5,976 bases of DNA, taken from assembly GCA_022774485.1 (NCBI GenBank), contig JALFLX010000095.1, forward strand, positions 1 through 5,976, read 5' to 3'. The DNA comes from Bacilli bacterium (lineage in GTDB: Bacteria; Bacillota_I; Bacilli_A; RFN20; CAG-288). Positions 1-5,976 of the stretch are shown piece by piece (position 1 is the first letter of the stretch; the number at the start of each line of letters is the position of its first letter). The notes under the pieces are model-generated. The model ran no database searches. It saw only the letters and a list, made by a program, of their open reading frames with translations, and had not been told where the DNA came from. A program made the translations under genes and the position numbers.

Positions 1-611
1 AAGACATATTTCTTTTTCCGGATGCTGAAAAGAAGCAAGAGGAGCGTTAATAGGACAAGCTCTGGGAAGAGGTTGCTTTCAAGAGCCCACCTCGACTTAG
101 AGATATGCCAAGGGTTGATTGCAAGGAATGCTAGGAAGAGAAGCGCAGTCTTCTCATCTTTGAGAGAAGCGATTGTGTAATAAAGGGCGTAAAGAGTGAC
201 ACAAGACAAAAGTGCCATCGGAAGTCTTAACGCGATGGTCGTGTTTCCTAGTAAGGCGATAAATGGGATTGCAAGATAAGAATACAGGACATTCTGACCG
301 CTTCCCCAGGATACGAAGTGAACCGGAGCTTGATTGCCGTGGCGGTCCATACCGGTGGTTAATATCGCAAAGGCTTCATAGCCAGCGCTTGCTTCATCTT
401 GATTGAGTCCAGAGGGAAAAGAGTCTAAAAATGAGACTCTGACAAGAGAACCTAGTATCAAGAAAAAAGAGACAGCAACTAAAGTTTTGTGATGCGTAAA
501 AAATGAGTCATCTCCCTTGTGATTCCCTTTCAGGAAAGGAATCAAAAGAGGAAGAGAACCGAGGAGAAAACATAAGATGATTAATATGATGTTTATCATG
601 GTAGAACTCAT
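1..611 (-). CDS. GT-C membrane glycosyltransferase, GT39/PMT-like, N-terminal part (3' end outside the window)
   Basis: Reading the minus strand from the ATG at 611 gives 203 open codons that run off the window edge. An in-frame TAA at 617-615 lies two codons upstream, so the start is 611 or the ATG at 599 (Met5). The protein has hydrophobic helices at about 5-25 and 43-61, then a loop with the acidic pair QDEA (D72, E73), GYEAF, G-x-D-x-x-G and HFVSWGSG, then further helices (about 108-121, 128-148, 155-165, 182-196) and the motif PWHISKSRWALESN at 167-180. A first extracytoplasmic loop with D/E, then RLP-x-AL and P-W-H-x(3)-SR-x(3)-E-x-N, is the pattern of ArnT/PMT-type GT39 proteins. Those enzymes transfer sugars from a polyprenyl-phosphate donor on the outer face of the membrane; D72 or E73 would be the catalytic acid by analogy. 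Donor and acceptor cannot be told. A terminator separates it from the VWA operon, so a shared job is not implied. Family members usually run to 450 residues or more, so over half is missing. Confidence 0.85.
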   Translation of the reverse strand, partial: MSSTMINIILIILCFLLGSLPLLIPFLKGNHKGDDSFFTHHKTLVAVSFFLILGSLVRVSFLDSFPSGLNQDEASAGYEAFAILTTGMDRHGNQAPVHFVSWGSGQNVLYSYLAIPFIALLGNTTIALRLPMALLSCVTLYALYYTIASLKDEKTALLFLAFLAINPWHISKSRWALESNLFPELVLLTLLLLLFSIRKKKYV

Positions 612-617
612 GAGTTA

Positions 618-646
618 AGTATACAACATATGTATAAAGAACACAT
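618..646 (-). promoter_or_regulatory. Weak promoter candidate for the glycosyltransferase gene
   Basis: On the minus strand TATACT (623-618) matches five of six bases of a -10 box. The hexamer 17 bases upstream (646-641, ATGTGT) is a poor -35 match. Seven bases downstream of the -10 box falls on the A of the ATG at 611, so this promoter would give a leaderless mRNA; no Shine-Dalgarno sequence is visible before that ATG. The stretch is A/T-rich and holds small palindromes (GTATAC, ACATATGT), so chance matches are likely. Confidence 0.2.
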
Positions 647-700
647 AAAAAGTAATGGAAATTTCAACAAGAGAGGGGATTTATCGATACACGTAATCAC

Positions 701-729
701 AAGAAAAGGACAGCGGATTCACTGCCCTT
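701..729 (-). terminator. Rho-independent terminator closing the VWA operon
   Basis: Five bases past the TAA stop (736-734), the minus strand reads AAGGGCAGTG, loop AATC, CGCTGTCCTT. This is a ten-pair stem (729-720 with 715-706) with two G-U pairs and a four-base loop. The transcript continues as TTCTT, giving the short U-rich tail TTTTCTT. The tail is interrupted by one C and the wobble pairs weaken the stem, so it may be leaky. Position, orientation and stem length all fit termination after the last VWA gene. Confidence 0.6.
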
Positions 730-733
730 GTGT

Positions 734-3379
734 TTACTGCTGAACGGCTGTTTTTCTCTTGAATTCCGATTTGCGGATGAAGATGTCGACTAAGAAGAGG
801 ACAACTGCCAATAAGACGAAGAAAATCATGGTGGACTGATAAGAGAGGTGCTGTAACTGTTCATCCGTGACAGAGAGTTTTGCTTCTTCTTTGGTGAGGT
901 TACCACCAGAGAGTTTGGTGATGTCGTAAAGAAGGTTAGAATCATCGCTCTTGAAGATATCGTATTCGGTCGAATAATCGAAGTAGAGCGGTAAATCATC
1001 CTCTTCGGTCTCTTGGTATTTTCCATTCTCATCCATTTGGAGATAAGAGATGTGGAGATCATACTTTCCTCTTATCGGAGTGCTGATGTCTCCTGAATAC
1101 TGCTCACCATCATAGAGAAGGATCGCTTCTGACTCATTTCCTTGCGGGTCTTTGATGCTGAGTTTGACCTGTGCGTTTTTATCGTTATCGTTGGCGTTGA
1201 TATGAACAGTTGTGGTTGTTCCGTTTACGGTATAGGACATATCCAATACATTGGAGGCTGCTCTATCCGGAAGATTGACAACTGCGCTGTTCTGGAAGAA
1301 TTTGTTTCCACTTGTACTCTGGAAAATCTTCTTGGAAGTAGTTCCTGCTAAGTCACCGGTATAGGAGGCAACTTTGCCTTTACCATAAGTCCAATACGCG
1401 TAGATTGGAACGATGGTGGAGCTAGGAACGCCAGTCTCTTCATCAGTCACTTGGTAGTTGACAGTCAAGACGGTGTTTGCCGCTGACTTAATGTGACAGA
1501 AGTTATAGGCTTCAATGTCAGGCATATCCTGCTTGACACCTTGCATGACAGGATCATTTGGAAGGCGGTATTGAAGTGTGGCAGCTTCTTCAATCTTAGA
1601 GTTACCAGTCTCATCCTGAATGGATGCGACCATGGTATCAACCAACTGGTTGGAGTTGCGGACAAACTTGTAGAATCCGCCTCCGGTAGAGGAGAGATTC
1701 TTCAAGAGGGATTCACCAGAAGAGTTTGCAATGTTGATGAAGGAGCAAATGACGTTGTTGCTGGCGATGATGCGGACATATTTTCTCAAGGTTTCCTGGG
1801 AGTCGAACGGGTCACCATCAGAGAGGGTGATAATGGTCTTGTAATTGATCTTGGAGTCTTTGATCTGATTGTACGCAGCTTTGAGACCTTCCAACATGTA
1901 AGTTCCACCGACTGTTTGAATGCGGTTGATGGACTGTTTAATGGCAGTCTTATTTTTGACACTTGTCAAGGGTTGATAGACGACAGCAGCATCAGAGAAT
2001 GCGACAACGGAGACAAAGTCTTGCTCGTTTAGGATATCTAAGCAGGCGATGGCGCCCTGTTTTGCTTTACTGAGTCTGTTATCAGTCTCCATTGAGCCGG
2101 AGTTATCGATGAGGAAGACGATTGCCTTTTCTTCATCAGACTGGCTTTGAACAGGCAACATATCGTTGTAGTAATCGACATAATCATCCGTGGAGTTAGT
2201 GTGAGTCGCACCGAAGGTGATTAAGGATTTTCCGTACGTTTTAACAGCGGTGTTGAGATTGGTGACAAACTGATCGGCGTGGTTGATTTGAGTGACATCG
2301 AAGTCAGAGACGACAATCTCATCATATTGAAGAAGATCATTGAGTTTGTAGGGAATATTGTACTGGTTGATGTACTTCTTGATGGTGATACCCTCACCAG
2401 TGTATCCACCTAAGGACTTGAAGGCGGTGTAATCATCTTCTGTCGCGCCGATGAAGAGGACAGAGAATTTGTCTGTGTAATCTTGCGTGAAGCCTTTGAG
2501 GTTGTTCTCTTCATAGGTGTCACCTCTGGTACCTTTGATCTGAATCTCATAGTCGAAAGAACCGACTTTAGTGGTGTCAAGGGTGAAATTGATGATGTTA
2601 AGACCACGGCTGACTGTGACTTCTTCTTCTTTGATCGTTTCACCTTCACAGTTGAGCTGGAGGGTGATATCTTGATTGGCTTTGCTCTTGATGGAGACTT
2701 TGACAGTTTCTTCTCTTCCGACAAAGCAGTGATCGGTGTATTCGAGTCCGATAATTGCAACTTCATCGCCTGCGATCGGATCGACTTCAATCGCATCTAA
2801 GAAGACACCGTCATCATTTAAAGTCTCAATGCAGTTGATGGCAGAACCATCAGTCTCGATGCCATCAGAGATGAGGATCATCTTGCGGACAACATCATCT
2901 CCATATAAGGAGTTCGTGTAAGTGAGTGCTGCTTCAAGGTTGCTAGAAGAACGGTTGAATTCACTGTGCTTCTCAACATCGAAGTAGTCTGCAATTCCTT
3001 TGTATTTCTCTCCGGGGTTATAGATGACTTTTGCTGTATCAGCGAAGCCGACCAAGCCGACTTTTGTATCGGTCTCAGCGTTTGCCTGCTCATAGACATC
3101 TTTAATGATATCATCCACTTTCTCTTGACTTAATCTGAGAGAGTCGGAGACATCACAGACGATGTAGAGCTCGGTTTTCTGAGAGGTTTTTAAGAACTGG
3201 ATATCAGAGAATGCTAAGGCAAGCAAAACGCTCATCGCGAGGTGAAGAGAGAAAGAGATGATGTTTTTCTTTCTCATTCTCTTCACTTTCGGGAGCATGA
3301 AGAATCCGATGATAACTGCTGCGATTAAAGGAATGACAAGGAGCAGCAGGAATGGGTTTTGAATTCTAATACTGTTCAT
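734..3379 (-). CDS. Large membrane protein with two VWA domains, the second nested in a degenerate GATase-like fold
   Basis: This 881-residue protein is probably a surface-facing partner of a MoxR ATPase. A helix pair lies at about 9-29 and 40-58, joined by the basic loop KVKRMRKKN, which places the loop inside and residues 62-848 outside. A last helix (849-868) is followed by RKSEFKRK, inside. VWA1 spans about 70-200 with D76-x-S78-x-S80, S144-S146 and D172 in SDG. A beta-rich stretch (205-300) follows. A GATase-like fold starts at 304 (FSVLFIGA) and runs to LPV at 408-410. VWA2 (about 418-555) is inserted there, with D425-x-S427-x-S429, T493 and D521. The fold resumes near 655-676 (YWTYGKGKVASYTGD). 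A beta-rich domain (about 710-800) precedes the last helix. The frame is open back to an ATG at 3430, but the 3379 ATG (MNSIRIQNPF) puts the first helix where the family has it and overlaps the upstream gene by only 14 bases. The upstream 17 residues would be shadow translation. Last gene of the operon. Exact role unknown. Confidence 0.9.
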   Translation of the reverse strand: MNSIRIQNPFLLLLVIPLIAAVIIGFFMLPKVKRMRKKNIISFSLHLAMSVLLALAFSDIQFLKTSQKTELYIVCDVSDSLRLSQEKVDDIIKDVYEQANAETDTKVGLVGFADTAKVIYNPGEKYKGIADYFDVEKHSEFNRSSSNLEAALTYTNSLYGDDVVRKMILISDGIETDGSAINCIETLNDDGVFLDAIEVDPIAGDEVAIIGLEYTDHCFVGREETVKVSIKSKANQDITLQLNCEGETIKEEEVTVSRGLNIINFTLDTTKVGSFDYEIQIKGTRGDTYEENNLKGFTQDYTDKFSVLFIGATEDDYTAFKSLGGYTGEGITIKKYINQYNIPYKLNDLLQYDEIVVSDFDVTQINHADQFVTNLNTAVKTYGKSLITFGATHTNSTDDYVDYYNDMLPVQSQSDEEKAIVFLIDNSGSMETDNRLSKAKQGAIACLDILNEQDFVSVVAFSDAAVVYQPLTSVKNKTAIKQSINRIQTVGGTYMLEGLKAAYNQIKDSKINYKTIITLSDGDPFDSQETLRKYVRIIASNNVICSFINIANSSGESLLKNLSSTGGGFYKFVRNSNQLVDTMVASIQDETGNSKIEEAATLQYRLPNDPVMQGVKQDMPDIEAYNFCHIKSAANTVLTVNYQVTDEETGVPSSTIVPIYAYWTYGKGKVASYTGDLAGTTSKKIFQSTSGNKFFQNSAVVNLPDRAASNVLDMSYTVNGTTTTVHINANDNDKNAQVKLSIKDPQGNESEAILLYDGEQYSGDISTPIRGKYDLHISYLQMDENGKYQETEEDDLPLYFDYSTEYDIFKSDDSNLLYDITKLSGGNLTKEEAKLSVTDEQLQHLSYQSTMIFFVLLAVVLFLVDIFIRKSEFKRKTAVQQ
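3366..3379 (-). promoter_or_regulatory. 14-base gene overlap, probable translational coupling
   Basis: The ATG of the two-VWA gene (3379-3377) lies inside the last codons of the upstream gene, in another frame, with that gene's TAG at 3368-3366. Upstream of the ATG only a weak GGAT is visible about 12 bases away, with no purine-rich Shine-Dalgarno sequence. Ribosomes finishing the upstream gene would have to step back about ten bases to restart. Termination-reinitiation is therefore the likely route, which would tie the levels of the two membrane proteins together. This is inference from spacing. Confidence 0.5.
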
Positions 3380-5246
3380 GGGCGTATAAGATCCAATCTG
3401 CCGCAAAGAAGATCGCTGCGGCGATGACAATCGGTAAAATGTTGTCGAAAAGGCCGTCGCCTTTCACGGTCAATTCGTTAGTGCTCAACTGATAATTTTT
3501 CGTATCGACAGCAATTGAATTGCTCTCTTCTTTCGGGAATTGAGCGAAGATGTTGATCTGTTTAACAGTTCCATCATCATATTCAATCTCGATAGAATAG
3601 GTCCCGACCATATCTAACTGATATGTGACATAATCCTTACCGATGATGGTCAAGGGTTCAAGCTTAGAGTCAGGAGTGAAAATCGAAAGAGATTTCATCT
3701 TATCAGAGACTGCAAAGGTCAAGACGTCGGTGACTTCATAGCTGAACTCGTTAATCAGCTTCGGATTGGAGTAATCAAGGAAGTTTTTGAGCAAGCAAAT
3801 CCAGTCGTACTTCAAGCCGAAATCGGAGTCGTGAAGATCGAAAGAGAAAACGATTTCTCTTTGACCAGCATCATTTTTACCAGCGAAAACCATCGGAAGA
3901 TTGTTGTATGTCATGATGGTGGTGAAGTCAGCTTCTAAGGAGAGACGGTTGTAGATACCAAGGAGGACTTCGTTGTGAGCGATTCCTTTGGTGAGCTCGT
4001 TGTAGAGAATGTCATCAGTATTCTCCGCATAATCGAGATAGACACCGCCATCCTCTTTGACATCCACTGTCTTGGTGAATTTGAATCCGCAACCTGGAAC
4101 ATAATCGGTGTTGATAAGCCATACTGCACCAGTGGCAGGAAGCTCGCTTGGAGTGTAGCTGTCAAAGATTGTGATATCGTAGGCTTTGTTGGTGTTATAT
4201 TTTGCTGGTTTGACAGTAGTAACGTTGACATCCGAGAATGCTTTCAAACCGAAGTCGATATAACCATTTCCTTCTGTGACAAGAAGAACGCTTGTTTTAG
4301 AAGCAACGTTATTGTCGTATTTGATGAAGGTGTTGTCATCAACTAAGCAGTCACCAAGTTGCTCAGCATTCTCGATAACAGCTTTGAATTCAGAGATGCC
4401 GGTGAGGCCTAACTGAGTGTTGTCTAAGGTGCAGCTGAAGATATTCTCCTGCTCCTGGACAGCGTTGACACCATACCAGCCTAAGTTCTGACCATCTGCA
4501 TAGAAACGGACCTTGATGCTCGCATCTTTTCCATAAGCATAAATGGAACCATTGATTTTTAACTCTTTTGTAGTGAGTGTGTAATCAGCTTTATCGATGC
4601 AATAATTCGCTTTTTCTGTCGCGAAGTCGACATAGGTGATGTTTTCAAGTTGCTCTTCTGAGATTCTTCGATCGGATAAGACATAACAAAGGTTAGAAGA
4701 ACCGTCGGATAATCTCTTTTGAGCTTCGAGTAGGGAACTTGTCAAATCATTGGACTGTTGAGTGACCGAGACACTGTCTAGGAATAATCCGAAGCGAGAA
4801 GCATCATCAATCCCTTCACAAATGATCTTCGGCTCTTCTCCGGTGAGGATGAGAGTGAAGGTTGAACCTTCCACGGCATCCTCATAGATTTCCGTAATTT
4901 TTTCTTTCGCAACATCGAATCTTGTCTTTCCCTCTTCTGCCTGCATTTTCATGGATGCGGAAGCGTCGAGAACGAAGACAATGTTATCCGCCTTGCCTTT
5001 CAAAGTGAAGACAGGATGAGAGAGCGCGAAAGATAAACCGGCGATTGTCATAATCTGGATGATGAGAGCGAGGAGATGCTCCACTTTGCGGAGCGGATTT
5101 CTTTTCTTGAGGAATTTGCGACTCAACTCCCAAATATAAGTGGAAGGAGCTGTCTCTTCCTTGTATTTGTTTTTGAGGATGTAGATGATGATAAGAATCG
5201 GAATCGCTAAGAGAGCAAGCAATGCCCAAGGTTGTTCGAATGTCAT
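3366..5246 (-). CDS. BatA-like VWA membrane protein with degenerate GATase-like region
   Basis: This 626-residue protein opens with MTFEQPWALLALLAIPILII, the helix that marks BatA/aerotolerance-type VWA proteins (N-terminal helix about 6-24). A long basic loop (25-56) follows, then a second helix (57-77). The VWA domain spans about 88-212 with D94-x-S96-x-S98, T169 and D192. The last aspartate sits in SDRR rather than the usual SDG. A beta-rich linker (about 222-315) leads to a GATase-like stretch from SVLLVTEGNGYI (319-330) through YDITIFDS (356-363), LPATGAVWLI (369-378) and IVFSFDLHDSDFG (465-477). Another beta domain (about 500-570) and a C-terminal helix (603-621, ending ADWILY) close it. 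The basic first loop puts the VWA outside the cell. It shares 4 bases with the DUF58 gene upstream and 14 with the gene downstream. It probably pairs with the two-VWA protein in a MoxR-driven membrane complex, by family analogy; no client is visible. Confidence 0.9.
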   Translation of the reverse strand: MTFEQPWALLALLAIPILIIIYILKNKYKEETAPSTYIWELSRKFLKKRNPLRKVEHLLALIIQIMTIAGLSFALSHPVFTLKGKADNIVFVLDASASMKMQAEEGKTRFDVAKEKITEIYEDAVEGSTFTLILTGEEPKIICEGIDDASRFGLFLDSVSVTQQSNDLTSSLLEAQKRLSDGSSNLCYVLSDRRISEEQLENITYVDFATEKANYCIDKADYTLTTKELKINGSIYAYGKDASIKVRFYADGQNLGWYGVNAVQEQENIFSCTLDNTQLGLTGISEFKAVIENAEQLGDCLVDDNTFIKYDNNVASKTSVLLVTEGNGYIDFGLKAFSDVNVTTVKPAKYNTNKAYDITIFDSYTPSELPATGAVWLINTDYVPGCGFKFTKTVDVKEDGGVYLDYAENTDDILYNELTKGIAHNEVLLGIYNRLSLEADFTTIMTYNNLPMVFAGKNDAGQREIVFSFDLHDSDFGLKYDWICLLKNFLDYSNPKLINEFSYEVTDVLTFAVSDKMKSLSIFTPDSKLEPLTIIGKDYVTYQLDMVGTYSIEIEYDDGTVKQINIFAQFPKEESNSIAVDTKNYQLSTNELTVKGDGLFDNILPIVIAAAIFFAADWILYAHEQY

Positions 5247-5976
5247 TGTATGATCCCCCTTTGTGTCATCGCTCCGAGAAGGATATCCTGGAGGGAATCT
5301 GTCGTGATTGCTTGAATATAATCAGCCTCTCTGGAGATGCAGTATTTCTCAATGCGATCTCTGATATAATTCAACGCTTTCTGATAAGCGTGCAAGATAT
5401 CACGGCTGATGTTGTCCTTGAAAATTCGTTCGTCGTTTTCGGAGTCGTGGATGATTGTCTTACCGCGTAGTTGAGGATGAACCTCTTCATCAGCTAACAC
5501 TTGAATGCAGAGGACATCTCTCTTTTTGCTTCTGAGATAATCAATTGCATCAGTGAAGTTGTTATCCGTTAAAAAGTCAGAGATGATGATGCTTTTTCCA
5601 TCACCGTAACCGACAACGGAGCGGACGATTGCTTCGGAGATGTTGCTCTCTCCTCCGAACTTGACATTGTTGAAAACCGCAGCGCTGTTCATGAAGGAAT
5701 CTTTACCGATCATGTTTTCGATAATCGGTTCCGCTGTGTTTCCTCTCAAAGCGTAGACAGAGACTTTGTCCATATCTTTGACAGAGAGGAATGCTAAGGT
5801 AGAGGCGAGCTTTAACGCGAGCTCGTCTTTCTTGAAGTAAGACATCGAATTGGAGGTGTCGATGTAGATTCTTGTCTGCATCTGCCTCTCATCGAGATAG
5901 AGCTTGAGATACATCTTCTCGAATTTGCCGTACAGGTTCCAGTCGATCTTGGTGATGTCATCTCCTTCGATATAGT
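5243..5976 (-). CDS. DUF58 (COG1721) VWA protein, C-terminal 243 residues (start outside the window)
   Basis: The frame is open to the window edge, so the Met encoded at 5914 is internal. Residue numbers here count from the first whole codon seen (5974). The first residues, YIEGDDITKIDWNLYGKFEK, are the DUF58 signature Y-x-x-G-D-x-x-x-x-I-D-W. Ten residues past it begins a VWA-like fold: beta strand TRIYIDTSNSM with D39-x-S41-x-S43, GGESNIS at 107-113 and IIISDF at 129-134 with D133. No membrane helix appears in the visible part. Members often have an N-terminal helix pair, which would lie beyond the edge. DUF58 proteins are cytoplasmic or membrane-tethered partners of MoxR ATPases and are usually encoded right after moxR. 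This gene overlaps the BatA-like gene by ATGA. The usual family length is about 290-430 residues, so roughly 50-190 are missing. The family is certain from the motif; the biochemical role is not established here. Confidence 0.92.
   Translation of the reverse strand, partial: YIEGDDITKIDWNLYGKFEKMYLKLYLDERQMQTRIYIDTSNSMSYFKKDELALKLASTLAFLSVKDMDKVSVYALRGNTAEPIIENMIGKDSFMNSAAVFNNVKFGGESNISEAIVRSVVGYGDGKSIIISDFLTDNNFTDAIDYLRSKKRDVLCIQVLADEEVHPQLRGKTIIHDSENDERIFKDNISRDILHAYQKALNYIRDRIEKYCISREADYIQAITTDSLQDILLGAMTQRGIIQ
5255..5262 (-). promoter_or_regulatory. Strong ribosome binding site and ATGA overlap at the BatA-like gene start
   Basis: On the minus strand AAAGGGGG (5262-5255) lies eight bases before the ATG at 5246. 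That ATG overlaps the TGA stop (5245-5243) of the DUF58 gene as ATGA. The site fixes the start of the BatA-like gene and allows both independent initiation and coupling. It contrasts with the next junction, where no such site is seen. Confidence 0.8.

Noticed and set aside
1493..2032. A 179-codon plus-strand open frame opposite the two-VWA gene
   Set aside because: It lies wholly inside a well-supported VWA gene and its translation shows no recognisable domain. It is an antisense shadow created by the codon bias of the real gene.
2483..2800. A 105-codon plus-strand and a 128-codon minus-strand open frame in the linker region of the two-VWA gene
   Set aside because: The minus-strand one is low complexity, rich in Ser, Lys and Thr. 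Both sit inside the real gene in other frames, with no sign of independent expression.
3975..4346. A 123-codon plus-strand open frame opposite the BatA-like gene
   Set aside because: It is fully antisense to the conserved gene and has no family-like motif, so it is a shadow frame.
5222..5470. An 82-codon plus-strand open frame across the DUF58/BatA-like junction
   Set aside because: It crosses two real genes in antisense and would need the ATGA junction to be coincidental. No supporting motif was seen.
5243..5914. A complete 223-residue DUF58 protein starting at the ATG at 5914
   Set aside because: The frame stays open to 5976 and the 20 residues upstream are the diagnostic DUF58 motif, so the gene is partial and this Met is internal.
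734..5976. A new defence or mobile system
   Set aside because: VWA proteins and MoxR ATPases occur in some defence islands. However, no nuclease, integrase, transposase, toxin, reverse transcriptase or phage gene is visible, and the order matches the common housekeeping MoxR-DUF58-Bat cluster.

Overview
The window looks like a chromosomal segment of a low-to-moderate-GC, probably Gram-positive bacterium (Bacillota or a relative). Reasons: base composition is by eye somewhat below half G+C; one junction has a strong Shine-Dalgarno sequence; TGA is used as a stop, so the code is not the Mycoplasma one; and the MoxR-associated membrane VWA genes have the form seen without the periplasmic Bat partners of Gram-negatives. 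A finer placement cannot be supported. All four genes lie on the minus strand, so transcription runs from high to low coordinates.

Region 5976 to 734 is one tightly packed operon of three von Willebrand factor A (VWA) genes. The first is the C-terminal part of a DUF58 protein (5976-5243, start outside the window). It overlaps by 4 bases (ATGA) a BatA-like membrane protein of 626 residues (5246-3366). That gene overlaps by 14 bases a large membrane protein of about 881 residues (3379-734), which carries two VWA domains, the second set inside a degenerate glutamine-amidotransferase-like (GATase-like) fold. A likely intrinsic terminator (729-701) closes the operon. This order, DUF58 then VWA/TM then VWA/GATase, is the known partner set of MoxR AAA+ ATPases, so a moxR gene is expected just beyond 5976.

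Together the three proteins carry four VWA domains, all with a complete DxSxS metal-binding motif. Charge distribution puts the DUF58 VWA in the cytoplasm and the other three outside the cell, anchored by an N-terminal helix pair and one C-terminal helix. In characterised MoxR systems the ATPase and its VWA partners act as chaperones for maturing or metallating client proteins, or in envelope stress tolerance. The client here is not visible.

Region 733-612 is a 122-base gap holding the terminator and a weak promoter candidate. Region 611-1 holds the N-terminal 203 codons of a polytopic GT-C glycosyltransferase (GT39/PMT-like), cut by the window edge and probably a separate transcription unit.

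I see no RNA gene, mobile element, CRISPR array, long repeat or clearly new system. The most interesting points are the four-VWA, partly nested architecture and the loss of recognisable amidotransferase active-site features.
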